Origin: Conexibacter sp.
Lineage (GTDB): Bacteria; Actinomycetota; Thermoleophilia; Solirubrobacterales; Solirubrobacteraceae
Assembly: GCA_025964295.1 (NCBI GenBank)
Contig: JAOPZD010000545.1
Location: forward strand, 1-13,652
Length of the DNA stretch: 13,652 nucleotides
Direction: 5' to 3'
In this document: positions 1-6,932 of the stretch, one piece after another
Layout of the letters: every line of letters begins with the position of its first letter
Position numbering within the stretch: the first letter of the stretch is position 1
The notes under the pieces: model-generated
Seen by the model: the letters and a program-made list of their open reading frames with translations, nothing else
The model's database searches: none
Told to the model about the DNA's origin: nothing
Position numbers and translations under genes: made by a program

Positions 1-418
1 TGGAGTAGTAGTTGGACTGCTTGTAGAGGACGTCGGCCACGTCGCTCGTCACGCAGAAGCCGTGGCCGAAGCCGATCGGGGCGTAGAGCATCCGCATGGT
101 GGCGTCGCTGAGCTCGAAGGCCTCCCAATCCCCGTAGGTCGGCGACTGACGCCGTAGGTCGACCAGAACGTCGACGATTGTGCCCCGGCCGCAGCGTACG
201 AGCTTGGAGGCCCCGGCGCCGATCTGGAAGTGGATCCCGCGGATCGTGCCGCGCTTGGACCGCGAGTGGTTGTCCTGCACAAACGTCTCCCTGACGCCGA
301 GCGCGGCCAGCTCGTCCGCCCGGAAGGTCTCGCTGAAGAACCCGCGGTCATCGCCGAAGACCGCCGGCTCGATGAGCAGCGGCCCGTCAAGGCGAGTGGG
401 CACAAGCGAGAAGCGCAT
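1..418 (-). CDS. rfbC: dTDP-4-dehydrorhamnose 3,5-epimerase (RmlC), N-terminal part
   Basis: RmlC epimerises C3 and C5 of dTDP-4-keto-6-deoxyglucose in the cytoplasm, the third step towards dTDP-L-rhamnose. Reading the minus strand from the ATG at 418 gives about 139 codons before the window edge removes the C-terminus (the family is usually about 180 residues). Visible family signatures are the opening MRFSLVPTRLDGPLLIEP, the block DDRGFFSETFRADEL, VQDNHSRSKRGTIRGIHFQ with the catalytic-region histidine, KLVRCGRGTIVDVLVDLR, and PIGFGHGFCVTSDVADVLYK. The reading frame is intact. No Shine-Dalgarno precedes the ATG, so the message may be leaderless or nearly so. The gene diverges from the glycosyltransferase operon across a 228-bp gap, which fits rhamnose supply for that operon. 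Identity is secure; only the truncated end is unseen. Confidence 0.93.
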   Translation of the reverse strand, partial: MRFSLVPTRLDGPLLIEPAVFGDDRGFFSETFRADELAALGVRETFVQDNHSRSKRGTIRGIHFQIGAGASKLVRCGRGTIVDVLVDLRRQSPTYGDWEAFELSDATMRMLYAPIGFGHGFCVTSDVADVLYKQSNYYS

Positions 419-557
419 ATCGGGAGGCTGCCATATCGGGCCTGGCGGGCGTCGCACGCTCAAAATGGCTCGGTGCGTTACGTCATGCCGGATAGCTCGG
501 TGCCAGCAACGAAGACCGGCTCTCGCCATGCTGTAGGCGATGTGGTCGCGACTAACC

Positions 558-568
558 TTGACGGTCAA
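558..568. promoter_or_regulatory. 11-bp palindrome in divergent promoter region
   Basis: TTGAC-G-GTCAA is a perfect inverted repeat around a single central base. It lies in the 228-bp gap between the divergent rfbC (start 418) and the 647 glycosyltransferase gene, which contains no convincing ORF. It is a plausible operator, and each arm also resembles a -35 hexamer, one per strand. I could not find a well-placed TANNNT -10 box for either arm, so its role is uncertain. Confidence 0.22.
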
Positions 569-646
569 TCTTGTGGCCGCGAAAGGATTTGAGCACGATC
601 CAGTCTTCGGCTGCGCGACGGATCTGCGGTACTTCTGCGTCTTGCT

Positions 647-3289
647 GTGACGATGAACTCTCCGAGCCTCTCGGCATGCGGACGCCCTGCTTGGCGTAAC
701 GTGCGCCTCGTGCTGACGCTTGTCACCGTGTGCGACGCTGACAATGCCCCCGAGGCGCTCGTGCTCGCCGAGTCGTTCCTCGCGCACCACCCCGACGGGC
801 GCGTGCTCGCCGTCGTCGCCGACGCAGCGTCGCCCCCGGCGTTCGGCGGCCACGAGCGTGTCGAGGTGCGCACCGGACGCGAGCTTGTAGGACCCAAGTA
901 CGAGCTGCTCGCCGCGGGATTGTCGGGCGTGGGGCTCGCACAGGCGCTGCTTCCGGCGGCGCTGGAGGCAGCACCGCTCCCGGCGATCGCCATGGCCCCG
1001 GGCGCCGAAGTTCTCGCACCGATCTCGCTGGGTGCGAGCGACGGCGTGCTCGTCACGGCGACGGGCGCAGCCGAGGCCGGGGTAGTCGACGACGGCATGG
1101 TCGCGGTCACGGGTCCGGGGGCGGTTGAGGTGCTGACTTGGTGGAACGCCAGCGCAGCCTCCTACGACGTGGAGGAGCTGGTCGCCGAGGCAGCGACGCG
1201 CTTCGCCCAAGTCACCGTGGTACGGGATCCCCGCTGGGCCGTGGCCGCTTGGAACGCGGAGGACCGCGGCGTGACGAGCGCTGCCGACGGCCGCCTCGTC
1301 CTGCCCGACGGGAGCCCAGTGACCTGGGCGCGGCTAGGCGGCCACGGAGTTGCCGCAGGTCCCCTCGCAGCGGCCGCTCGCGACCACGTGCAGCGTGTGG
1401 CCGCGGCCGAGTTCGCGCTAGGTCCGATGACGCTGGAATCACTCTTGCTCCCGGGCGGTACGCCGTTGGACGACCGGTTGCAGCGACTGTTCGTCGACGG
1501 GGTGCGTGACGGCGCGCTCACAGGGGCGCCCTTCGATGCCGCTGGGTTCGCCGCATTCCAACGTTGGCTCGATGAACCCGACCCCGTTCCGGAGGCCGGT
1601 GGGGTTTCGCGCTACCTGTTTCGTTTCTGGCACGACCGGCCAGACCTGCGTCGCGCCTACGCCGACCTTCGGGACGCCGAGCAGCGCCAGGGATTCACCG
1701 GCTGGATCAATGCCTACGCGAGGAGCGAGATCCCTGACTGGCTGCTCCCGGAGCCGATCACCGATCTCACAACTCCGAGGGCGGAGGTTGCGCCCATCGC
1801 GGTCAACGTCGCCGGATATCTACAATCCGAGCTCGGCGTCGGCGAGGCTGCGCGGCGCGTGATCGGCGCCCTGGACGCCGCGCACGTCCCGCTGCTGCCG
1901 GTCCAGACCCAGGTCGTCCCGTCCGGCGGACATGGGCTCGCGTACTCCGTCGTCCGGCCGACCCTCGCGCCGTTCCTCTTCAACCTGGTCTGCGTCAACG
2001 CCGACGGCCTCGATGCCTTCGCGGAGGAGGTCGGCGAGGCGTTCTTCGCCGGCCGCCACACGGTTGGCATGTGGTGGTGGGAGCTGCCGACGTTCCCGTC
2101 GAACGCGACACGCTCCTTCGACCACCTCGACGAGCTGTGGGTCGGCTCGTCGTTCGTCCTGGAGGCGATCGCACCTGTCGCCCCCATCCCGGTGATCAAG
2201 GTCCCTCTGGCGGTCGAGCGGACGCAGCCGCCACGCCGGACACGGGCGCAGCTCGGCCTCCCCGAAGGCTTCCTGATCCTCTTCTTCTTCGACCACAACT
2301 CGGTCCTCGAGCGGAAGAACCCGCTCGGGCTGATCGAGGCGTTCCGTCGCGCGTTCCCCGAGGGTGACGGCGCCCACCTGGTCATCAAGTCCGTCCACGG
2401 CGAGCTGCATCCGCGCGACCGCCTGCGGCTGCGCGTCGCCGCCGAAGCGCACCCTGACGTGACGCTCATCGAGGGACATCTCAGCGTCGGCGACCGCGAC
2501 GCGATGGTCGCGTCCTGCGACCTGTACGCGTCGCTCCACCGCTCGGAGGGCTTCGGGCTGACGCTGGCCGAAGCGATGGCGCTCGAACGGCCCGTGCTGG
2601 CCACCGCCTGGTCGGGCAACCTGGAGTTCATGCACCCGGAGACGACATGGCTCGTGCCGGCCGAGCTCGTGCCCGTCGGCCAGGGCAACGGGCCGTACGA
2701 CGCGCTCAGCCACTGGGCCGACCCCGACCTGGAGGCCGCGGCCGCCGCCATGCGCGCCGTCCGCGCCGACCCTGACGCGGCCGCTGCGAAGGCGACTGCG
2801 GCGGCCAAGCGACTTCTGCACGACCATGACCCCGCCCGCGTCGGCACTATCATGCGCGAACGGCTGTCGACGCTGGCTCCGCGCGTCGCCGACGCCCGGC
2901 GGTCGGCCGAGCCAAGCAGGCCGCCCGTCGCGGCGACGACAACGGCCGTCACTGCGGCCGTCAACCGGGTACAGGTAGGCGCTGCGGCCTACGCGCCGTC
3001 GCGCAGCTCCGCGGTCGCGAGGAGGGCGCGCGCTGCCCTGTTGCGCGCGCCGCGGCCGGTCACGGAGAACCAGCGTGCGATCGACGAGGCGATCCTCTGC
3101 GCGACCCAAGCGCTCAGCTCGGAAGTGCAACAGCTGCGTGCCTGCGTCGACGTCGAAGTCCTAGCTCACGCGGAACTGTCGGCGGCGACCCTGGCGAGCC
3201 AGCGGACACTCCTACGCAGAGTCGCCGAGCTCGAGCAGGTCGCGTCGAATGACTGTGAGCGAATGGAAACTGAAGGCGGGGCCAGGTAG
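647..3289 (+). CDS. Large glycosyltransferase: degenerate GT8-like domain plus GT4 domain
   Basis: An 880-residue cytoplasmic glycosyltransferase. Residues about 21-210 resemble the actinobacterial GT8-like family that opens LVTVCDADNAPEALVLAESF and ends near VVRDPRWAVAAWN (189-203). Where that family normally has a DxD strand, this protein reads AIAMAPGAEVLAP (113-125), so metal-dependent catalysis here looks lost. Residues about 383-745 are a GT4 domain: NVAGYLQSELGVGEAAR (387-403) for the N-terminal fold, KNPLGLIEAF near 557, and the E-x7-E donor site HRSEGFGLTLAEAMALERP (E634, E642). The last about 85 residues contain RPVTENQRAIDEAILCATQ and heptad-like leucines, probably a coiled-coil or membrane-anchoring tail. 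The start is GTG 647; ATG 653 in frame is equally possible, and neither has a clear ribosome site. It is the first gene of the plus-strand operon, 30 bp before the methyltransferase. Donor and acceptor are unknown. Confidence 0.85.
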   Translation: MTMNSPSLSACGRPAWRNVRLVLTLVTVCDADNAPEALVLAESFLAHHPDGRVLAVVADAASPPAFGGHERVEVRTGRELVGPKYELLAAGLSGVGLAQALLPAALEAAPLPAIAMAPGAEVLAPISLGASDGVLVTATGAAEAGVVDDGMVAVTGPGAVEVLTWWNASAASYDVEELVAEAATRFAQVTVVRDPRWAVAAWNAEDRGVTSAADGRLVLPDGSPVTWARLGGHGVAAGPLAAAARDHVQRVAAAEFALGPMTLESLLLPGGTPLDDRLQRLFVDGVRDGALTGAPFDAAGFAAFQRWLDEPDPVPEAGGVSRYLFRFWHDRPDLRRAYADLRDAEQRQGFTGWINAYARSEIPDWLLPEPITDLTTPRAEVAPIAVNVAGYLQSELGVGEAARRVIGALDAAHVPLLPVQTQVVPSGGHGLAYSVVRPTLAPFLFNLVCVNADGLDAFAEEVGEAFFAGRHTVGMWWWELPTFPSNATRSFDHLDELWVGSSFVLEAIAPVAPIPVIKVPLAVERTQPPRRTRAQLGLPEGFLILFFFDHNSVLERKNPLGLIEAFRRAFPEGDGAHLVIKSVHGELHPRDRLRLRVAAEAHPDVTLIEGHLSVGDRDAMVASCDLYASLHRSEGFGLTLAEAMALERPVLATAWSGNLEFMHPETTWLVPAELVPVGQGNGPYDALSHWADPDLEAAAAAMRAVRADPDAAAAKATAAAKRLLHDHDPARVGTIMRERLSTLAPRVADARRSAEPSRPPVAATTTAVTAAVNRVQVGAAAYAPSRSSAVARRARAALLRAPRPVTENQRAIDEAILCATQALSSEVQQLRACVDVEVLAHAELSAATLASQRTLLRRVAELEQVASNDCERMETEGGAR

Positions 3290-3304
3290 CGGCCCCTTAA
3301 GGGC

Positions 3305-3310
3305 TAGATT
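3305..3310 (+). promoter_or_regulatory. Possible -10 box (TAGATT) ahead of the methyltransferase gene
   Basis: TAGATT matches the TANNNT consensus and ends 9 bases before the ATG at 3320, so transcripts could start at or just before the start codon. It directly follows a 10-bp palindrome, CCCTTAAGGG (3294-3303), just after the stop of the preceding gene. No good -35 is visible and no Shine-Dalgarno precedes the ATG. Internal promoter function is inferred. Confidence 0.3.
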
Positions 3311-3319
3311 TCGGTCCAC

Positions 3320-4426
3320 ATGACCTCACCCTCCCCCCCTCCGTCCGGCCGCGCCCGCCTCGGTGCGCTCGCCGACACGGCGCGGAGCCGGGCCGCCGCC
3401 GCGCTCCGGGCACGCCTCGCGGTGGACCAGCCGTCACCCGACCTCCTGGCCGCACTAGGAGAGTACGCCCCGCCGCTCTACCCGGACCTGCCCGGGCCGG
3501 TCACCAACGCGATCCTCGCCCGAATGGCGCCCGGCGACCACGAGGCCGTCCTGGCCGCCGCGAGCGAGGAGTGGCGCCGGTACTACGAGCTCGCGACGGA
3601 TGCCGAGAAGCCACACCTACTGCTCAACTTCGCCGCGCACTGGCACGTCGAGCCCACGCTCGGGCGCCTTGGCCTCAGCAGCGCCCAACCGCCTGACGAC
3701 GTCCACGCGATGGCGCGCGGACCACGGGCGGCGGCCGGCGCCTCGTGGTTCGCCGACCTGGTCGTCGACGCCGCCGAACGCGCCGGCGCCGGACTTAGCC
3801 CCGGGGCGCGAGTCCTGGATTTCGGCTGCTCGTCGGGAAGGGTGCTGCGCGTCCTGGCCGCGTGGCGGGATGACATCGAGTGGCACGGGTGCGATCCGAA
3901 CGCCGAGGCGGTCGCCTGGGCGGACGCGAACATCACCGGGCTGTCGGCGTTCGCCAGCGCGCAGGAGCCGCCGTTGCCGCTCGAGGACGCGTCGTTCGAC
4001 CTGGTCTTCGCCATCTCGGTCTGGTCGCACTTCGGCGCCACCCAGGCCGTCCGCTGGATCAGCGAGATGGAGCGGGTGATCAAGCCCGGAGGCGCGCTGG
4101 TGATGACGACGCAGGGCTTCGCCTCACTGGCCTACTACTTCCGCGAGAACCGCATCTCGGACGACGACGCGCGCGACGGCGGCTACGCGCTCGTCGCCCA
4201 CGGCCACAAGTACTTCGAGGCCTTCGGTGACGACGGCGACTGGGGCGTGAGCCATCCCGAGTGGGGCATGGCCTACCTGACCACCGACTGGCTCGCGGGC
4301 CACGTGCTGGACCGCTGGTCGCTGGCGGTGTTTAACCCGGGGCGCATCGACAGCAACCAGGACCTCGTCGTCCTCGTCCGGCGAGAACCTGGCGCACCGG
4401 CCGCACGAGATACCCTTGAGCCGTGA
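3320..4426 (+). CDS. SAM-dependent class I methyltransferase, candidate glycan-capping enzyme
   Basis: A 368-residue soluble enzyme. After an about 160-residue N-terminal helical region the Rossmann methyltransferase core is clear: motif I VLDFGCSSGRVLRVL (165-179) for SAM binding, the acidic strand end HGCDPNAEAV (D192), motif IV region PLPLEDASFDLVFAISVWSHF (218-238), and IKPGGALVMTTQG (about 255-267). The C-terminus NQDLVVLVRR is typical of the same family, which is often found in polysaccharide clusters. The substrate cannot be read from sequence. Its place beside a coiled-coil gene, rhamnosyltransferase-type enzymes and Wzt suggests methylation of a sugar, possibly the terminal residue of the exported chain, as in WsaE and WbdD. 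It lacks the kinase domain of WbdD. The ATG start lacks a Shine-Dalgarno. The stop TGA overlaps the next GTG (GTGA), implying coupling. The general family is secure; the capping role is inference. Confidence 0.9.
   Translation: MTSPSPPPSGRARLGALADTARSRAAAALRARLAVDQPSPDLLAALGEYAPPLYPDLPGPVTNAILARMAPGDHEAVLAAASEEWRRYYELATDAEKPHLLLNFAAHWHVEPTLGRLGLSSAQPPDDVHAMARGPRAAAGASWFADLVVDAAERAGAGLSPGARVLDFGCSSGRVLRVLAAWRDDIEWHGCDPNAEAVAWADANITGLSAFASAQEPPLPLEDASFDLVFAISVWSHFGATQAVRWISEMERVIKPGGALVMTTQGFASLAYYFRENRISDDDARDGGYALVAHGHKYFEAFGDDGDWGVSHPEWGMAYLTTDWLAGHVLDRWSLAVFNPGRIDSNQDLVVLVRREPGAPAARDTLEP
4411..4416 (+). promoter_or_regulatory. Possible -10 box (TACCCT) for a leaderless start at 4423
   Basis: TACCCT fits TANNNT and lies exactly 6 bases before the GTG at 4423, the spacing expected for a leaderless transcript. 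It lies inside the last codons of the methyltransferase gene, so it may be chance. The same box-to-start distance occurs before the ABC ATPase gene at 6933. Confidence 0.25.
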
Positions 4427-4707
4427 CCGACGCCTCGATGGACGCCACAAATCCGCCTCCGGAGGTCACGGCCGGTGGCCCCCCTGCGGGGGACCCGCTG
4501 GCCGCCTGCCTAGCGGAGCGCAACCGGTTGTGGGCTGACGCCAGAGAGGCCGAGTCCCTCCGCCTCGAGCTTTTTCACGCGCGCAAGATCATCGACGAGA
4601 TGAAGGCGTCCGCGTCGTGGCGGATCACCACGCCGCTTCGGCGGACCAAGGAGCTGCGCGCCTCGGTCCGCTCCCGCCTGGGGCGCCTGCGGCGCGCCGT
4701 CCGTTGA
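4423..4707 (+). CDS. Small coiled-coil protein with SWRITTPLR tail motif
   Basis: A 94-residue protein without signal peptide or membrane segment. Residues 1-24 are Pro/Gly/Ala-rich and probably disordered. Residues about 28-64 form an acidic/basic helix with heptad-like leucines (CLAERNRLWADAREAESLRL), a likely coiled coil. Then comes KASASWRITTPLRRTKEL, followed by an Arg-rich amphipathic stretch to the end. From memory, the S-x-SWR-x-T-x-PLR motif recurs in linkers and tails of bacterial glycosyltransferases and methyltransferases of polysaccharide clusters; here it stands as its own gene. It starts at GTG 4423 inside the preceding TGA (GTGA), and its own TGA overlaps the next gene's TTG (TTGA), so it is wedged between the two enzymes and probably translated with them. 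A scaffold, membrane-tether or chain-length role is inferred. An alternative start is ATG 4438. Confidence 0.72.
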   Translation: MTDASMDATNPPPEVTAGGPPAGDPLAACLAERNRLWADAREAESLRLELFHARKIIDEMKASASWRITTPLRRTKELRASVRSRLGRLRRAVR

Positions 4708-6881
4708 CCGCGTTCAGCGCCACCGTCGCGATCCCGGTCCTGAACGGCGCCCGGTACCTGGACGAGGTGCTTACGGCGGTCAGGGGCCAGGAGCTGGACG
4801 GCCCGGTAGAGATCCTCGTGTGGGACTCCGGGTCAACCGACGGTTCCGTCGAGATCGCCGAGCGACACGGCGCCACCGTCCACCGGATTCCGAAGTCGGA
4901 GTTCTCCCACGGCGGCACCCGCAACCGGATGGCGGCGATGGCCCAGGCCCGCTACGTGGCGTTCATCACGCAGGACGCGACGCCCGCCTCCCCGCGGTGG
5001 CTCGCCTCGCTGCTGGACGGGTTCCAGGCCGCCGACGACGTCGCTGCCGTGTTCGGGCCGCACCTGGCCCGCCCCGACGCGAGCCACATGATCACCGCGG
5101 AGATGGAGCGGCACTTCGCGACGTGGGGTGACCGGGGCACGACGATGGACGTGCAGCGTCTGAGGCGCACGCCGAGCGAGCTTGCGGCCTTCCACAAGGT
5201 TCCGGGGCAGTGGACGTTCCTCTCGGACGTCAACTGCTGCGTGGACCGGGAGGTGCTGCGGTCGATCCCCTATCGGGAAGTCCCGTACGCCGAGGACCAG
5301 CTGCTCGGACGCGAGCTGATCGAGGCTGGGTACAGCAAGGTCTACCACCCCGGCGCCGTGGTCCTGCACTCCCACGACTACCCGCCTGTCGCCTTCTTCC
5401 GCCGGTACTTCGACGAGTTCCGCTCGCTGCGCGAAGTCCTCGGCCACGTCGAGCCGGCCGGTCCCGTCCGCACCGCCAAGACGATCAAGGCGCTGGTCGG
5501 CAGCGACCGGCGCTGGCTAAAGGCGCAGGGTGTGGACGGATCTGCCCGCCGCCGGGCGCTCGCGATCTCCGCGCGGCACCACACGATCCGTATGGCCGGC
5601 GCCATCCTGGGCACGCGCGCCGATGCCGTTCCGCCGCCGCTGCGCGGCCTCCTCTCACTTGAGGGCCGCGCGACGTACGAGCCGGTCCCGGATGACGACC
5701 GCCCGCTGCTCGGCGGTGTCAAGGCATCCGAGGTCCGGCCCGACGCAAGCTGGCCCTGGGAGTGGGTCAGGGCGTACTACCCCACCCGCCGCGTCGCGGT
5801 CGATGCGCACGCACCACGCCCGGCGGGGCCCATGACCCTCGCCTGGGTCGTCCCCCCGTGGGGCATCGGTTCCGGCGGGCACACCACCATCTTCCGCCTG
5901 ATTCGTGAGCTCGAGCTGCGCGGCCACGCGTCGGTGATCTACCTGTTCGATCCCTTCGGCATGGACCGGCGGCCCGGCTGGGTCCTGCGCGAGGAGATCC
6001 GCGAGCACTTCGTCGAGATTGAGGCGCAGGTCTTCTCTGGCCTGGACCAATGGGTTCCCGCCGACGTGTGCGTCGCGACGAACTGGTGGACCGCCTGGGC
6101 GGTTCGGGACCTCGAAGGGTGTCTTGAGAAGGCCTACCTCGTGCAGGACGACGAGGCGCGGTTCTACTCGACCTCCGCGGAGCAGCTCTGGGCCAAGGAG
6201 ACCTACCGCATGGGCTACCGGGGCATCGCGTTCACGCGCTGGATGGCGGAGATCCTGAAGGAGGAGCACGGCATGCAGTCGCGGTTCTTCGATTGCGGCA
6301 CGGACCTGGACCGCTACCAGTTCTCCGACGCCCCCCGCGAGGCAGGTCTCATCGCGGTGTATGCCCGCCGCGAGACGGACCGTCGCGCGGTCGACCTCGC
6401 CCTCGCAGGGATCGCGACGCTGGTGGAGCGGCGCCCGGGTGTGCGCGTGGCGCTCTTCGGATCTAGCGTCAAACCGTCGAGCCCCCTGCTGGCGACGAAC
6501 CTCGGCGTGCTGCCCCCCCACCGCCTGGCCGAGCTCTATCAGCGCGCCAGCGCCGGCGTCGTCCTCTCGCTCACCACGCATTCGCTCGTCGCGCAGGAGA
6601 TGATGGCCAGTGGCCTGCCCGTCGTCGAGCTCAACGGGGACAACGTCACGGAGTCGCTCGGTCGACCGGGCGAGCACGCCATGCTCGTCGACGCGACGCC
6701 CGACGCGATCGCCGACGGGCTCGAGGCGATCCTCGACGATCCGGCCACAGCGACGGCCATGGCGGCCCGCGCGCGCGCGTTCGTCGAAGAGCTGACCTGG
6801 AGCCGAGCTGCGGATCAGGTGGAATCCGCCCTGCACGCCTACCTGGCCGAGCCGGCGGTCCCGGTCGACGGCACCGGGTAG
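4704..6881 (+). CDS. Bifunctional glycosyltransferase: GT2 fused to WsaF-like GT4 (rhamnosyltransferase-type)
   Basis: A 725-residue cytoplasmic fusion. Residues 5-about 250 are a GT2 domain: ATVAIPVLNGARYLDEV, WDSGSTDGS (40-48), HGGTRN (69-74), the donor-site loop ITQDATP (88-94) in place of a plain DxD, and YAEDQLLG (195-202) with the likely base. This pattern is typical of rhamnosyltransferase-like GT2s. After a helical linker, residues 377-about 710 are a WsaF-type GT4: SGGHTTIFRLI (GGH at 391-393), AYLVQDDEARFYST (477-490), LGVLPPHRLAELYQ, and SLVAQEMMASGLPVVEL. I chose TTG 4704 because it overlaps the previous TGA (TTGA) and the conserved fold begins four residues later; a GTG at 4617 in the same frame would add 29 shadow-like residues overlapping the upstream gene. 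Two active sites suggest sequential addition of two sugars, probably rhamnoses; the linkage is unknown. Confidence 0.88.
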   Translation: MTAFSATVAIPVLNGARYLDEVLTAVRGQELDGPVEILVWDSGSTDGSVEIAERHGATVHRIPKSEFSHGGTRNRMAAMAQARYVAFITQDATPASPRWLASLLDGFQAADDVAAVFGPHLARPDASHMITAEMERHFATWGDRGTTMDVQRLRRTPSELAAFHKVPGQWTFLSDVNCCVDREVLRSIPYREVPYAEDQLLGRELIEAGYSKVYHPGAVVLHSHDYPPVAFFRRYFDEFRSLREVLGHVEPAGPVRTAKTIKALVGSDRRWLKAQGVDGSARRRALAISARHHTIRMAGAILGTRADAVPPPLRGLLSLEGRATYEPVPDDDRPLLGGVKASEVRPDASWPWEWVRAYYPTRRVAVDAHAPRPAGPMTLAWVVPPWGIGSGGHTTIFRLIRELELRGHASVIYLFDPFGMDRRPGWVLREEIREHFVEIEAQVFSGLDQWVPADVCVATNWWTAWAVRDLEGCLEKAYLVQDDEARFYSTSAEQLWAKETYRMGYRGIAFTRWMAEILKEEHGMQSRFFDCGTDLDRYQFSDAPREAGLIAVYARRETDRRAVDLALAGIATLVERRPGVRVALFGSSVKPSSPLLATNLGVLPPHRLAELYQRASAGVVLSLTTHSLVAQEMMASGLPVVELNGDNVTESLGRPGEHAMLVDATPDAIADGLEAILDDPATATAMAARARAFVEELTWSRAADQVESALHAYLAEPAVPVDGTG

Positions 6882-6898
6882 CCCTGCCCCACCCGGTG
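6872..6898 (+). terminator. 8-bp GC hairpin spanning the stop codon of the GT2-GT4 gene
   Basis: CACCGGGT (6872-6879) and ACCCGGTG (6891-6898) are perfect complements with an 11-base loop. The stop TAG (6879-6881) lies at the stem/loop border. No T-run follows, so it is not a classic intrinsic terminator, but U-less hairpins are common at actinobacterial gene ends. It sits immediately before the candidate promoter of the ABC ATPase gene and may separate two transcription units or protect the upstream mRNA. Confidence 0.4.
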
Positions 6899-6920
6899 AG
6901 CTCCTGCGCCATCCAACCTC

Positions 6921-6926
6921 TACGAT
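6921..6926 (+). promoter_or_regulatory. -10 box TACGAT for a leaderless ABC-transporter transcript
   Basis: TACGAT matches the TANNNT consensus and ends 6 bases before the GTG at 6933, placing transcription start on or next to the start codon. This agrees with the lack of a Shine-Dalgarno there. The -35 region is not well conserved. It lies in the 51-bp gap after the hairpin at 6872-6898. Confidence 0.42.
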
Positions 6927-6932
6927 GGGCAG

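Noticed and set aside
1714..3130. Long minus-strand open frames opposite the 880-residue glycosyltransferase gene
   Set aside because: They are Arg/Ala/Pro-rich, lack domain motifs, and mirror the GC-rich codon pattern of the real plus-strand gene.
4456..4494. Palindrome CCTCCGGAGG and CCCCC-tgc-GGGGG hairpin within the small coiled-coil gene
   Set aside because: The internal GGAGG leads only to an out-of-frame GTG, and the hairpin encodes the Pro/Gly-rich stretch; no regulatory reading is supported.
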